This document shows, piece by piece, positions 55,801 to 56,300 of a stretch of 64,000 nucleotides of DNA. Position 1 is the stretch's first letter. Each line of letters begins with the position of its first letter. Position numbers and translations under genes: made by a program. This DNA is from Axinella damicornis (lineage: Eukaryota; Porifera; Demospongiae; Axinellida; Axinellidae). The stretch lies in NCBI GenBank assembly GCA_963931865.1, contig OZ007517.1, positions 7,304,676-7,368,675 of the forward strand. Direction: 5' to 3'. The notes beneath the pieces were generated by a model. The model did not search any database, had not been told where the DNA came from, and saw nothing but the letters and a program-made list of their open reading frames with translations.

Positions 55801-56300
55801 TGTATTGTTCAACCAATTACACGTTCAACGCTTGGTGTGTATGACAGTCACCCCCCGCTAGCCAGACACAGATGGTAAGTTACCTGGTACCTTAGCTCTT
55901 CTTGCTGTTCCGAGCGTCAGATTGCCCACGTTCAATTACCGGGTAAGTCCTTTCTACCACCTTTCTACCCTTGACGTCGTGCAAGTGAGGAAAGATGCCA
56001 GGCCCTCCGCGTTCTTTCGTGCAACCAAAAGTGGTGCGAGGCTATTTCAACTGTACAATGATTTCAAGGGATGTGTGGTGCTTAAGTGGTTTTGTTGGCA
56101 TCTGGTCTTCCAAAGTGAAGCCTCCGTCCCTACAGTTAGTTCTCTGTGCTATAGCCTGGGTTTCTCAAAGTGGGATCCCATTTCTCTTGTTGCAGGAGCC
56201 GGCAAAGAAAATGGAGGAGCGAGCTGAACAGCTGGCTGGTGAAGTTGCTTCCCTGAGGGAGACACTTGAGAAACTTGTCACCCAGATGGCTGCAAAATGA
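139..56300 (+). CDS. Ankyrin-repeat TRPA-type cation channel, 5' partial, 39 exons
   Basis: Hand-spliced gene. Exons: 139-231, 777-978, 1926-1999, 2424-2525, 3572-3670, 3893-3982, 6811-6991, 8474-8523, 8635-8733, 11462-11563, 14964-15065, 18112-18210, 19043-19144, 19464-19580, 20309-20407, 22138-22230, 22984-23185, 24412-24440, 28606-28701, 29557-29655, 29844-29942, 31474-31572, 39474-39572, 41637-41741, 43398-43493, 45061-45156, 47267-47368, 48112-48248, 50437-50555, 52026-52254, 52320-52365, 52688-52862, 52931-52984, 53062-53480, 53697-53882, 54323-54391, 54493-54783, 55273-55614, 56196-56300. The sum is 4,998 nt, divisible by three, with one terminal TGA. About 25 ankyrin repeats precede a six-helix channel. 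The pore (IGELDYDDLF) and post-S6 sequence (VGLAVGDVDRLQKTAS) are TRPA-like by established family features. TRPA proteins are plasma-membrane Ca2+-permeable sensory channels; the stimulus here is unknown. The start codon lies upstream of the window. One gene is inferred from matching phases; separate tandem genes remain a lesser possibility. Confidence 0.8.
421..690. repeat. Dispersed intronic repeat, copy 1
   Basis: CTTCCATCATGGCGCCGGAT and later GTAAGCGATTCTGCACCG; the reverse complement of 8270-8360 has the same ordered motifs (CTTCCATCATGGCTCCGGAT, ATAAGCGTTCTGG). The TGGCATCAATTTTAAA motif at its end recurs near 24270-24310. Confidence 0.5.
777..978 (+). CDS. Block-start exon A1 (helical linker plus half ankyrin)
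   Basis: 202 nt, phase 0 to 1, TTTTAG acceptor, GTGAGG donor. An amphipathic helical stretch (VESFNRHLTELEKLF) leads into an ankyrin core (LHYAAEVGSIPIMNTLIQKG). The loop is finished by the next exon. It is paralogous to exons at 6811 and 22984. It has no Met of its own, which argues for an internal exon. Confidence 0.8.
1740..1783. repeat. Poly-C tract
   Basis: About 40 C residues with one T interruption. Frames with long proline or glycine runs here are artefacts. Confidence 0.95.
1926..1999 (+). CDS. Linker exon B1
   Basis: 74 nt, phase 1 to 0. With the G from A1 it encodes 25 residues starting DVNTMSGVTPRDSNW, completing the ankyrin loop (DVN) and adding a polar linker. The equivalents are 17 residues at 8474 and 10 residues at 24412, so linker length varies between blocks. 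Confidence 0.65.
2424..2525 (+). CDS. Ankyrin exon, block 1
   Basis: 34 codons, phase 0. CTPLIWAAAMRSTDAVKHLL then GADANIKDTAEG. Acceptor CTCCATCAG and donor GTAAGTGAATGAG are shared almost word for word with many other ankyrin exons here. Confidence 0.85.
3572..3670 (+). CDS. Ankyrin exon, block 1
   Basis: 33 codons, phase 0, RTSLHWAARTDNHIAVRYLI then EKGADVNVQTRFG. A canonical single ankyrin repeat. Confidence 0.87.
3893..3982 (+). CDS. Block-ending ankyrin exon, block 1
   Basis: 30 codons, phase 0, KTALHMAKMEHHKQTEQCLV then ELGADDSIKA. It is shorter than the usual 33 and lacks the DVN loop. It resembles exon 22138 (TPLRVAKRENHQD), which also sits directly before a block-start exon, so this looks like a block-terminal repeat type. 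Confidence 0.82.
4045..4740. repeat. TTGGATCTGGC-type minisatellite
   Basis: About 700 bp of degenerate tandem units built from TTGGATCTGGCTTGGCTTGG and GGGTTGGATAGCATCTAGC. Open frames across it are repeat artefacts. Confidence 0.9.
4775..4890. repeat. Inverted tract of the TTGGATCTGGC minisatellite
   Basis: Reads CCAAGCCAAGCCAGATGCAA and similar, the reverse complement of the preceding array, so the locus can fold back. Confidence 0.85.
5429..5926. mobile_element. MITE with long inverted ends
   Basis: Left end CAATACTGCTAGGCCTTGGC and right end, inverted, GGCAGTATTTAGGCCTTGGC; both continue into GGATTTTGCT and an ACCTATTTTT motif. About 500 bp, no coding capacity. Confidence 0.6.
6054..6711. 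mobile_element. Foldback element with GGGGACC arrays in the arms
   Basis: Long inverted repeats. Left arm from AACCAGCTACTATTCAAGGG through a GGGGACC-rich array (6087-6182) to the CAGCTGTTATGGGAGACAG region; right arm 6530-6711 is the inverse, with its own GGGTCC array (6625-6662). The spacer is about 250 bp. No target duplication was identified. Confidence 0.7.
6087..6182. repeat. GGGGACC-type minisatellite
   Basis: Irregular tandem GGGGACCCGG/GGGACC units, G-rich on the plus strand. The inverse array sits at 6625-6662. Confidence 0.85.
6811..6991 (+). CDS. Block-start exon A2
   Basis: 181 nt, phase 0 to 1, CTATAG acceptor. VDELVENVKNAIKAKNLESF then an ankyrin core LLFYAAKAGSIPMMNILIEK. 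It is 7 codons shorter than A1 and A3 through loss in the middle of the helix-ankyrin junction. Confidence 0.8.
7296..7790 (-). mobile_element. Diverged relative of the piggyBac-like MITE
   Basis: Shares ordered blocks with the other two copies: CATAAGGCATCGTGAGGCTTT, the GGGGAGGTGGGTGG stretch near 7380, and TTTGAGCCCAACAAGCCGTG near 7745. Ends are not clearly delimited. Confidence 0.45.
8270..8365 (-). repeat. Dispersed intronic repeat, copy 2
   Basis: Inverse-orientation relative of 421-690. Confidence 0.45.
8474..8523 (+). CDS. Linker exon B2
   Basis: 50 nt, phase 1 to 0, 17 residues: DVDTTGTTAGVAGEFGV with the carried G. A Gly/Thr-rich linker closing the ankyrin loop. The acceptor CCCCTCCAG resembles that of B1. 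Confidence 0.65.
8635..8733 (+). CDS. Ankyrin exon, block 2
   Basis: 33 codons, phase 0, ATPLHVAVKNGNLETVTYLI then DKGADVNIKGGPG. Consensus ankyrin repeat with acceptor CTCTCCATCAG. Confidence 0.88.
9057..9336. repeat. 20-bp minisatellite
   Basis: About 14 copies of GCCCACGGTGTCAAAAATAG and variants. It is the source of a repetitive minus-strand frame, which is not a gene. Confidence 0.9.
9700..9995. repeat. 29-bp minisatellite element, copy 1
   Basis: Units GCAATCGGGGAGCAGCAG plus TTGAAGTGGAC, about seven copies, followed by a conserved tail (GGGGAAGTAGCTGAGCGAG). The same array and tail recur at 46738-47090, so this is a dispersed repeat, not a local slippage product. Confidence 0.85.
10390..10932. 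mobile_element. TACCGTAT-ended MITE
   Basis: 543 bp. Left end TACCGTATAGCACTTACATT, right end (inverted) TACCGTATGGTGCTTATATT; both continue GCGG-TCTAAA. TA flanks are compatible with a TA target. The 149-residue frame inside is not protein-like. Confidence 0.75.
11462..11563 (+). CDS. Ankyrin exon, block 2
   Basis: 34 codons, phase 0, ETPLYYAVDRGHLDIVKYLV then SKGADVNAMSRRWN; donor GTGAGT. Confidence 0.87.
11895..11960 (+). pseudogene. Decayed ankyrin exon remnant
   Basis: CTTGACCCCTCTGCATGTCG reads LTPLHVA, an ankyrin start, but the rest runs to an early stop and lacks the GADVN loop. Not included in the gene model. Confidence 0.4.
12366..12868 (-). mobile_element. piggyBac-like MITE, copy 1
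   Basis: 503 bp bounded by TTAA on both sides. Its right end (inverted) TTAACTCTTTAGGGCCTAAA matches the left end of the copy at 40057; its other end reads TTAACCGTTTACTAG. The TTAA target and TTAACYCTTTA termini are piggyBac features. It lies in opposite orientation to copy 2. Confidence 0.82.
13336..13358. repeat. GTAT microsatellite
   Basis: About five to six GTAT units. Confidence 0.9.
13857..14189. repeat. Large palindrome, about 150-bp arms
   Basis: Left arm to about 14015, right arm from about 14040, centred in ATTATACACGTATATGG. Arms differ by few bases and a 7-nt indel. Both strands give frames sharing FFITCVIIYITVHL, a palindrome artefact. Confidence 0.92.
14964..15065 (+). CDS. 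Ankyrin exon, block 2, divergent
   Basis: 34 codons, phase 0, RTLVHRAVFQYAGLARLECL then CELKADVNVRDHRG. It departs from consensus (TLVH for TPLH, KADVN for GADVN) but stays open with intact splice sites, donor GTAGGT. Confidence 0.78.
15559..16305. mobile_element. Possible GCCTGCCAAC-ended element
   Basis: Left AGGCCTGCCAACCTCAG and right, inverted, CACGCCTGCCAACTCTCACG. No further support. Confidence 0.4.
16369..16928. mobile_element. MITE with ACGGACTGG inverted ends
   Basis: ACGGACTGGAAAACGGACCG at the left and its inverse at the right (arms 16369-16397 and 16901-16928), 560 bp. The 162-residue minus-strand frame inside is not recognised. Confidence 0.75.
17069..17290. repeat. 23-bp minisatellite
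   Basis: About nine units of TAGCAACCACAGTGTGATAT plus ACC. A further unit-like stretch occurs at 18035-18065, beyond an inserted element, suggesting the array was split. Confidence 0.9.
17481..17519. repeat. Perfect 19-bp palindrome
   Basis: GGTGGCCATAATAGGGGAC, one C, then its exact inverse. The same motif occurs twice in direct orientation at 17997-18030, so it marks the ends of a mobile element. Confidence 0.9.
17501..18030. mobile_element. TGGCCATAATAGGGGAC-ended element
   Basis: Inverted motif copies at 17501-17519 and 17997-18013 enclose about 500 bp with no coding frame. It lies within the 23-bp minisatellite neighbourhood. Confidence 0.55.
18112..18210 (+). CDS. Ankyrin exon, block 2
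   Basis: 33 codons, phase 0, KTPLHRVAEDDRHDKARYLV then EHGADVNIKDNCG. Close paralogue of exon 19043; the two share intron flanks, which points to a recent local duplication. Confidence 0.87.
18470..18650 (+). repeat. Dispersed intronic repeat pair, copy A
   Basis: Resembles 20810-20950: GAGAAAGCTAATGGCGGTG, TAATGAGCGAAGTAAAGTCT, GTCTCTCTCGGCGATAGCTG and TTCAAACGG in the same order. Confidence 0.6.
18990..19012 (+). pseudogene. Truncated ankyrin exon start
   Basis: CATCAG then TGGACTCCCCTACGG matches the acceptor and first codons of exon 19464, then breaks into the intron end of exon 19043. A by-product of local duplication. Confidence 0.6.
19043..19144 (+). CDS. Ankyrin exon, block 2
   Basis: 34 codons, phase 0, KAPLHYAAKAQDRHGTARYL then VDHGADVNIKDNSG. 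Duplicate of exon 18112. About 47 bases upstream (18996-19010) lies the truncated start of another ankyrin exon. Confidence 0.87.
19464..19580 (+). CDS. Ankyrin exon, block 2, long form
   Basis: 39 codons, phase 0, RTPLWYVVHLDGGYKSQRGD then LVRCLVDKGADVNIKNKDG. The turn between the two helices is enlarged by about six residues. Confidence 0.85.
20309..20407 (+). CDS. Ankyrin exon, block 2
   Basis: 33 codons, phase 0, NTLLHAMAKKGNHAAVKILV then ELGADVKILDKCG; donor GTAAGG. Confidence 0.85.
20810..20950 (+). repeat. Dispersed intronic repeat pair, copy B
   Basis: See 18470-18650; clearly diverged second copy. Confidence 0.6.
22138..22230 (+). CDS. Block-ending ankyrin exon, block 2
   Basis: 31 codons, phase 0, MTPLRVAKRENHQDIVEYLI then AQGADSSDLLK. 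Like exon 3893 it lacks the DVN loop and is followed directly by a block-start exon. The Met is the first ankyrin residue, not a translation start. Confidence 0.82.
22693..22753. repeat. Short hairpin repeat
   Basis: GGAAGGGAGGTAATTGCAT and ATGCAACTACCTCCCTTCC arms around a small loop; a foldback unit of unknown origin. Confidence 0.7.
22984..23185 (+). CDS. Block-start exon A3
   Basis: 202 nt, phase 0 to 1. EDALEDLKKAIQESDVELFN, then RLSEVENLFKDDDNAVRE and the ankyrin core AAEVGSIPMMNTLIQKGVG. Same length as A1 and clearly paralogous; donor GTAAGGCAC matches A2. Confidence 0.8.
24412..24440 (+). CDS. Linker exon B3 (29 nt micro-exon)
   Basis: Phase 1 to 0, ten residues DINVFGIDGE with the carried G. 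The CTCTAG acceptor matches B1 and the DxN start matches both paralogues, which supports an otherwise very short exon. Donor GTACGTAAGT. Confidence 0.55.
25129..25236. repeat. Inverted-repeat unit CAAGCTATACCGGA
   Basis: ACCAAGCTATACCGGA at the left and TCCGGTATAGCTTTGTAC at the right enclose a segment with self-complementary CACTCGTTTTTCGCC/CGAAGCACGAG-like motifs. Confidence 0.55.
25965..27330 (-). pseudogene. hAT transposase remnant (DUF4371/ZMYM-like)
   Basis: Minus-strand fragments read in order. FVDETTDISNMEQVV lies near 27200, then a frame at 27146-26751 with VRGQCYDGAATMS and HCYGHALSLACADTI. Next come MDNFNVLLELWAEAG near 26729, MTLSTLKSLRNDSMFGLFWQ near 26510, and the C-terminal dimerisation-type segment RHIKTYLRATMSQQRLNHLM near 26150. 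At least two frameshifts (near 27150 and 26550) break it. The N-terminal zinc finger is missing. Confidence 0.85.
27311..27898 (-). pseudogene. Retrotransposon pol C-terminal fragment
   Basis: 195-residue frame. A Cys/His-containing start (HCVCGCNFSVEHAFSC), then SIRHNDIRDLTAKLLTEVCP, RLDVSAQGFWGDRHVRAFFD and EVEHGSFTPLVFSASGGM. This is the conserved tail that follows reverse transcriptase in a retroelement group common in sponges and cnidarians. It ends abruptly at the hAT sequence, so it is a truncated insertion. Confidence 0.75.
28606..28701 (+). CDS. Ankyrin exon, block 3
   Basis: 32 codons, phase 0, TPLNMAASSGNLGTVKFLVD then KEANVNLGNSSG. One codon shorter at the 5' end than its paralogue at 29557. 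Confidence 0.83.
28750..28787. repeat. Poly-T then poly-G tract
   Basis: About 20 T followed by about 15 G. Confidence 0.95.
29557..29655 (+). CDS. Ankyrin exon, block 3
   Basis: 33 codons, phase 0, RTPLIMAVRSGNLDTVRYLI then EKGANVNHGESSG. Paralogue of the preceding exon, with a similar upstream intron end. Confidence 0.87.
29844..29942 (+). CDS. Ankyrin exon, block 3
   Basis: 33 codons, phase 0, ETPLLYAATTGHLDFVAYLV then DKGADVNLANCLR. Near copy of exon 31474; the downstream intron (to about 30210) is repeated after exons 31474 and 39474. Confidence 0.88.
30430..30910 (+). pseudogene. LINE fragment, region between endonuclease and reverse transcriptase
   Basis: Frame with VWRYAHADFAKAS, stop, then MISELTAWDPLVSEVVDQYS, SKRCNLPWLTKSLVQSMCRR and FFANLDPSNTKQFWMTVNTL. 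This is the linker typical of Jockey/CR1-type LINE pol proteins. The in-frame TGA near 30524 and missing RT show it is dead. Confidence 0.8.
31474..31572 (+). CDS. Ankyrin exon, block 3
   Basis: 33 codons, phase 0, KTPLLYAAQTGHLDLVSYLV then DKGADVNLASHDR. The following 7.9 kb intron carries the BEL/Pao element. Confidence 0.88.
31794..31828. repeat. Expanded poly-C tract in duplicated intron
   Basis: About 30 C; the homologous site has 7 C near 30180 and about 10 C near 39807. Confidence 0.95.
32059..32219 (-). repeat. BEL/Pao 3' LTR
   Basis: 161 bp; by element orientation this is the 3' LTR. It starts TGATGAGTCC and ends CGCACAACA on the plus strand, the same as the copy at 38131. 161 bp is short for the superfamily. 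Confidence 0.93.
32229..32250. other. Stem-loop beside 3' LTR
   Basis: TAAGACC and GGTCTTA arms form a short hairpin between the BEL stop codon and the 3' LTR, where a polypurine tract is normally found. Its role is unknown. Confidence 0.45.
32321..38026 (-). CDS. BEL/Pao Gag-Pol polyprotein
   Basis: 1,901 residues from the first Met; Met19 is an alternative start (about base 37972). Order: coiled coil about 40-190; Gag-like domain about 240-400; two CX2CX4HX4C zinc knuckles (C455-C468 and C489-C502) and a third CKRC motif; Pro/Ser-rich spacer 525-590. Next come the A17-type aspartic protease (LLDNGSS, D625), reverse transcriptase (LVADISKM near 959; FYVDDC 1036-1041) and RNase H (D1219, E1263, D1293). 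The integrase follows, with an HH-CC zinc site (H1531, H1536, C1566, C1569) and D1601, D1667, E1721, and a C-terminal DUF5641-like tail. All catalytic residues I can place are present. The protease motif is DNG rather than the usual DSG or DTG, which deserves note. Confidence 0.95.
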   Translation of the reverse strand: MKLFILRHVHCVEHAHFIMEADARAVSNLRKRRGVAKSSVTRLITRTAKLEAEAAAPDAGKNAKQLLTKLQSATEEFQRIHLSLIDAINEEEELEAEQAILDELLDTSEELAARIQTVIDSADKLSPDDEYKVLSQRLARLQRSLAPVDEALTALEGGERPDVPRMKLHDEQFQGYKKELTDIDVKLFSLEIAETDDLMTHHAQLNKALFNYSVRLRKLFEMHTPARAAMPTDGDARGVKLPKLEVPTFNGNILHWRSFWEQFCISVHSRSNLSSAEKLVYLQQALKGGPARNTIEGLSRSGDNYDEAVRCLKAKYDRPRQIHQAHVKIILDAPPIKDGTGREIRKLHDTVLQHLRALKSMGYGPSGPFITSALELKLDQNTMFEWQRHSQKSVDVPHYQELLDFLNLRAQASESSLTEGSNKKPKHDTHLRRGYAPSGSVASHAAHAEPYSSQCILCKPDKHPLYACPTFKDMSHENKVATLKSNNLCMNCFSPNHFVKQCKSVHRCKRCQKPHHTLLHVDSVPTSSSPAATPSTIPISSTPATIIPPRMPVSPVATPPSTINPAAPPFNPQGMELTSVSQSQPPSDVIASTAVQLRSQALLMTCRVLVCSPDGTRVEARALLDNGSSASFVSERLAQTLRLPRTSQRARISGIAGITQQSSHQSVASFSVSPIKSPNKKFDVTAIIVPRVTCDLPFNPIPLKKEWNHLEGIDLADPGFGCPGKIDVLLGIDIFVEAILHGRRSGPMGTPIAFETHFGWVLAGSTESCSPVSEVATYHISCATGDDLLQKFWVTEESPLAEPALNPEERSAIQHFKANCTRAENGRFVVPLPRRENVKQLGESRTQAVRRFFSLERNLHSKDQFQDFGAVMEEYFKLGHAEAVPRRDLEKPPNEVFYLPMHAVRKDSSTTTKIRAVFDASMKTSTGVSLNDTLMVGPTVHSSLIDVLIRFRMHRIALVADISKMYRAIELPPSDRDLHRFVWRSTPDETLHDFRMTRVTFGVSSSSYVANMAVKQNAADFAHEYPLANKTVNEAFYVDDCLTGADSVEEGIELCRQLQGLFAKADFLLRKWNSSSPGVLEGVPPELRDNETSLTISDQDEIYHKTLGIEWHSVLDHFRLSVANQSPHDPLTKRALVSAIAKTYDVLGWFAPVIIKAKILLQRVWEAGVDWDEEVPESVADEWTLWSSQLKSLSQVHIPRCYFPKEVEIVSMQLHGFSDASESAYAAVVYLRLTDTRGRVHVSLVTSKTKVAPLKRLTIPRLELCGAYLLSKLLDHIRQTLGIPIENIHAWTDSTIVLNWLDGSPRRFKIYVGNRISFILDHIPPNRWKHVPGEQNPADCASRGLLPCQLVNHDLWWNGPEWLVSSTLNWPRQPQLTRDESDTELVTTCHLASVETNRPLFPLDRFSSYLKIVRVTAWVMRFIDNCRVSGVNTEATQNFSYLTVQEITRAENYWLSSSQAACFSKEIENLKMKKSIPSSSSLTRLHPFLDTNGLLRVSGREQKSNLAYSAMHPAILSGKHTLTKLIIQLEHTRLLHAGVTLLSSSLNGKYHIVGGRKAIRTVTRSCVVCRRHSKKPEPQQMGQLPSERVTPDIVFENVGVDYAGPIYTKYGYVRKPTIVKSYVCVFVSLSVKAVHLELVSDLTSDCFISALRRFIARRGKPKLLWSDHGSNFVGAKSDLKELVKFLNTQMAQKDISEFCATQHIEWKFIPEKAPHFGGLWESAVKSMKYHLKRVVSDVKLTFEECSTILTQIEACMNSRPLVALPCDGEGIDVLTPGHFLIGRPLESLPDPSFSYRPVSLLRRWDLCQNLIRQFWERWRQEYLTSLRAYNKWHKPSRNIQVNDIVILQDTNLVPTRWPLGRIVKTFHGEDHLVRVVEVKTQSGVYRRPVTKVALILPNETE
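38110..38126 (-). other. Primer binding site, tRNA-Tyr type
   Basis: The plus strand reads TCCGGCTCGAAGGACCA, which matches the 3' end of eukaryotic tRNA-Tyr (GUA) including CCA over 17 nt. The minus strand is therefore complementary to it. It lies 4 nt inside the 5' LTR, as expected for minus-strand DNA priming. Confidence 0.8.
38131..38291 (-). repeat. BEL/Pao 5' LTR
   Basis: 161 bp, identical by eye to 32059-32219. Promoter elements were not resolved. It is followed on the minus strand by a 4-nt spacer and the primer binding site. Confidence 0.93.
38389..38781 (-). CDS. Hypothetical antisense intronic ORF, copy A
   Basis: 130-codon minus-strand frame. A hydrophobic stretch (WCLLSLCTIMTLIVSHNYIE) is followed by a Cys-rich segment (CVPCYVCCAQNIPDC) and FYLSKLPEYAFMENILYC. 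Composition is protein-like but I recognise no family. A GTAAGC donor lies upstream inside it (near 38733), so it could be part of a spliced gene or a decayed one. The identical copy at 40645 reflects recent duplication, not conservation. Confidence 0.25.
   Translation of the reverse strand: MAATLCSMLCSFISVSASVLEGVNNGIWCLLSLCTIMTLIVSHNYIEHGPKNRDGGLAQPCVPCYVCCAQNIPDCLVLFYLSKLPEYAFMENILYCQPKTKAPSDNESPWYNAIAVCQNKLSNNNGEGYT
39474..39572 (+). CDS. Ankyrin exon, block 3, apparent chimera
   Basis: 33 codons, phase 0, ETPLTIATRRRDLEVVRYLV then KNGADVNLASRYR. The first half resembles exon 41637 and the second half plus downstream intron resemble exon 31474, as expected if a duplication junction lies inside the exon. 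Confidence 0.86.
40057..40566 (+). mobile_element. piggyBac-like MITE, copy 2
   Basis: 510 bp, TTAA at both ends, imperfect terminal inverted repeats (TTAACTCTTTAGGGCCTAAA and, inverted, TTAACCCTTTAAGACCTAAC). The paralogous intron at 38305-38312 has the uninterrupted site ACTTAAGC, an empty-site proof of insertion. Confidence 0.9.
40645..41037 (-). CDS. Hypothetical antisense intronic ORF, copy B
   Basis: Duplicate of 38389-38781 with about two residue changes (N to D, N to Y near the C-terminus). Same caveats. Confidence 0.22.
   Translation of the reverse strand: MAATLCSMLCSFISVSASVLEGVNNGIWCLLSLCTIMTLIVSHNYIEHGPKNRDGGLAQPCVPCYVCCAQNIPDCLVLFYLSKLPEYAFMENILYCQPKTKAPSDNESPWYDAIAVCQNKLSNNYGEGYT
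41637..41741 (+). CDS. Ankyrin exon, block 3
   Basis: 35 codons, phase 0, GTPLMIAAKRGDLEVMRYLV then ENEADANYNFSREEK. The C-terminal loop is atypical; donor GTAACC is weaker than its neighbours. Confidence 0.8.
42334..42768 (-). pseudogene. LINE reverse transcriptase C-terminus, 5' truncated
   Basis: 144-residue frame starting LQLYLSMVRPHLEYASPVWS and continuing CAHCTRLYMACVLYSRHC, then HNSFVPHTVNIWNSLPE. This is the highly recognisable last part of non-LTR retrotransposon pol. 5' truncation is usual for LINE insertions. Confidence 0.88.
43398..43493 (+). CDS. Ankyrin exon, block 3
   Basis: 32 codons, phase 0, TPLLLAVQNGFVDGVKCLVD then HGANVNFKDRHG; donor GTTAGT. Confidence 0.84.
45061..45156 (+). 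CDS. Ankyrin exon, block 3
   Basis: 32 codons, phase 0, YNPLQLAEQGAVETIKYLVE then HGADVNMKGCHG. First helix shortened by about one residue; splice sites canonical. Confidence 0.84.
45190..45270. repeat. GGGGCGAGCCTGAG end with CCGT microsatellite
   Basis: GGGGCGAGCCTGAGTGAGCC matches the end of the 13284 element; followed by CCGT units (about 45237-45262). No matching right end was found. Confidence 0.6.
45755..45900. repeat. hAT-like MITE end (CAGGGGTGGATCCAGGA)
   Basis: CAGGGGTGGATCCAGGA followed by a G run and a GCACGAAGCGCGG motif; resembles 51288-51480. Confidence 0.5.
45985..46464. repeat. TACCGTAT-family repeat copy
   Basis: Shares GACACTGCTCTCCATTTC and CATAGTTACGTCATACTTTT with 14430-14725 and ends in CCCGGTATACGGTA. 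Confidence 0.6.
46738..47090. repeat. 29-bp minisatellite element, copy 2
   Basis: About nine GCAATCGGGGAGCAGCAGCT-type units with the same CTCGAGAATGTT-like head and GGGGAAGTAGCTGAGCAAG tail as copy 1. Confidence 0.85.
47267..47368 (+). CDS. Ankyrin exon, block 3
   Basis: 34 codons, phase 0, RTPLIRAARAGRVDLMKYLI then EKGADVNMKATWLG. Confidence 0.86.
47599..47626. repeat. Perfect hairpin, 13-bp arms
   Basis: GCCACGGGCACAT, TT, ATGTGCCCGTGGC. Confidence 0.92.
47680..47764 (+). ncRNA. tRNA-like SINE head with A and B boxes
   Basis: A box TGGTGTAGTCGG (47687-47698) and B box GGATCGAATCC (47731-47741, one mismatch to GGTTCGANTCC), 32 nt apart, then a T run (from 47755) as a pol III terminator. 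The acceptor and anticodon stems do not pair well, so it is not a functional tRNA. Confidence 0.55.
48112..48248 (+). CDS. Last ankyrin exon with exit helix
   Basis: 137 nt, phase 0 to 2. VTPLHIACDGGNVEIVKCLL, GADPTAKDDRG, then ENFISKAIRSRQK. It is the first exon to break the phase-0 pattern and leads into the TRPA pre-S1 region. The acceptor is TATAG. Confidence 0.86.
48279..48927. mobile_element. GGGGCGAG-ended MITE
   Basis: Left GTGGGGCGAGCGTGAGCGAG and right, inverted, TGGGCGAGTGTGAGCGAGCC; same family as 13284-14407, about 650 bp, no gene. Confidence 0.7.
49409..49987. mobile_element. TACCGTATGGCCGGAAAA-ended MITE
   Basis: 579 bp, inverted ends TACCGTATGGCCGGAAAATT, several internal GGCGGAATTTAATTTGG-type motifs in both orientations, TA flanks. 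It harbours spurious minus-strand frames. Confidence 0.8.
50437..50555 (+). CDS. TRPA post-ankyrin linker exon
   Basis: 119 nt, phase 2 to 1. With the carried AA it reads KGVALTLLDHKNWKELLKSS and ends LRELIAIMP. The DHKNWKELL segment is typical of the helix after the ankyrin domain in TRPA family members. It was chosen over nearby open frames because only it fits both flanking phases and the family. Confidence 0.85.
51288..51480. repeat. hAT-like MITE end (CAGGGGCGGATCCAGGA)
   Basis: CAGGGGCGGATCCAGGA, poly-G, CGCGCAAAGCGCGC palindrome, GGGGGCATGCCCCCC palindrome. Similar to the left end region of the 25626 hAT element. Confidence 0.55.
51314..51336. repeat. Poly-G tract
   Basis: About 22 G inside a hAT-like MITE end (51288-51480). 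Confidence 0.95.
52026..52254 (+). CDS. TRPA pre-S1 linker exon with acidic/Lys repeat
   Basis: 229 nt, phase 1 to 2, CACAG acceptor. DVAEKAFNKCVE, then two tandem ETTDQKDES units and a run of lysines, then FWVEFNYEVLEDFQDEPTED. VEFNYEVLEDF is the recognisable conserved part. A 27-nt tandem repeat underlies the ETTDQKDES units. A longer open frame in another register covers the same DNA but is a shadow. Confidence 0.85.
52320..52365 (+). CDS. TRPA pre-S1 short exon
   Basis: 46 nt, phase 2 to 0; SDEKKFTKYNHPLHLI. The NHPL motif is expected just before S1 in TRPA. Donor GTGAGT. Confidence 0.82.
52688..52862 (+). CDS. TRPA S1 exon
   Basis: 175 nt, phase 0 to 1. LLKHPLVISLLEHKWTRFGR leads into a strongly hydrophobic S1 (FFGNLLIYLFFLTFLTAFGL). 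Read through, the frame meets a TAG 2 nt after the exon end; the T|GTTAGC donor and an in-frame next exon resolve this. Confidence 0.87.
52931..52984 (+). CDS. TRPA S1-S2 extracellular loop exon
   Basis: 54 nt, phase 1 to 1; CVDVLNGSFNGTAPEDCE. Two N-glycosylation sequons (NGS, NGT) and two cysteines fit an extracellular loop. Donor GTGGGA is weak but preserves frame. Confidence 0.72.
53062..53480 (+). CDS. TRPA S2-S5 exon
   Basis: 419 nt, phase 1 to 0, 140 residues. S2 (FLYVGAAVTILTAFLRMAVE), S3 (LPLYLFSIIFTFVF), S4 (IGVVAVFLGWIGLIAFLQKW) and S5 (YVLMFVNILVSFLKIAFLAL) are all visible. S4 has few positive charges, as is usual for TRP rather than voltage-gated channels. It ends MLLFEPDEM. Confidence 0.92.
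53697..53882 (+). CDS. TRPA pore and S6 exon
   Basis: 186 nt, phase 0, 62 residues. Pore helix LKLMAMTIGELDYDDLF, acidic outer-pore loop HQQEGEDEIAF, then S6 (SFLLWITFLVLMPVLLSNLL). GELDY aligns in position with the TRPA selectivity-filter G-[DE]-x-[ND]-Y pattern known for the family. Confidence 0.92.
54323..54391 (+). CDS. TRPA S6 end and TRP-box-like helix exon
   Basis: 69 nt, phase 0; VGLAVGDVDRLQKTASENRI plus LLQ. The GLAVGD motif followed by an amphipathic helix is the most diagnostic TRPA signature in the window. Confidence 0.92.
54493..54783 (+). CDS. TRPA C-terminal cytosolic exon
   Basis: 291 nt, phase 0, 97 residues beginning IDLVLSFEELLESLGIRHRF. It contains a basic stretch (RKWIAKWYSKLW) and ends EAIKPPP. 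This is the cytosolic region between the TRP-like helix and the coiled coil; fine similarity is low. Confidence 0.87.
55273..55614 (+). CDS. C-terminal coiled-coil exon with hendecad repeats
   Basis: 342 nt, phase 0, 114 residues. About eight 11-residue units of the form EQSERLDTKLK, mirrored by 33-nt tandem repeats, with one three-residue insertion (ELK). TRPA channels are known to carry a C-terminal coiled coil at the tetramer axis. A hendecad version is inferred to serve the same role. Confidence 0.85.
56196..56300 (+). CDS. Terminal exon
   Basis: 105 nt, phase 0, 34 residues plus TGA. EERAEQLAGEVASLRETLEK continues the helical, coiled-coil character. No AATAAA was found in the next few hundred bases. 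Confidence 0.83.
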   Translation, partial: EPAKKMEERAEQLAGEVASLRETLEKLVTQMAAK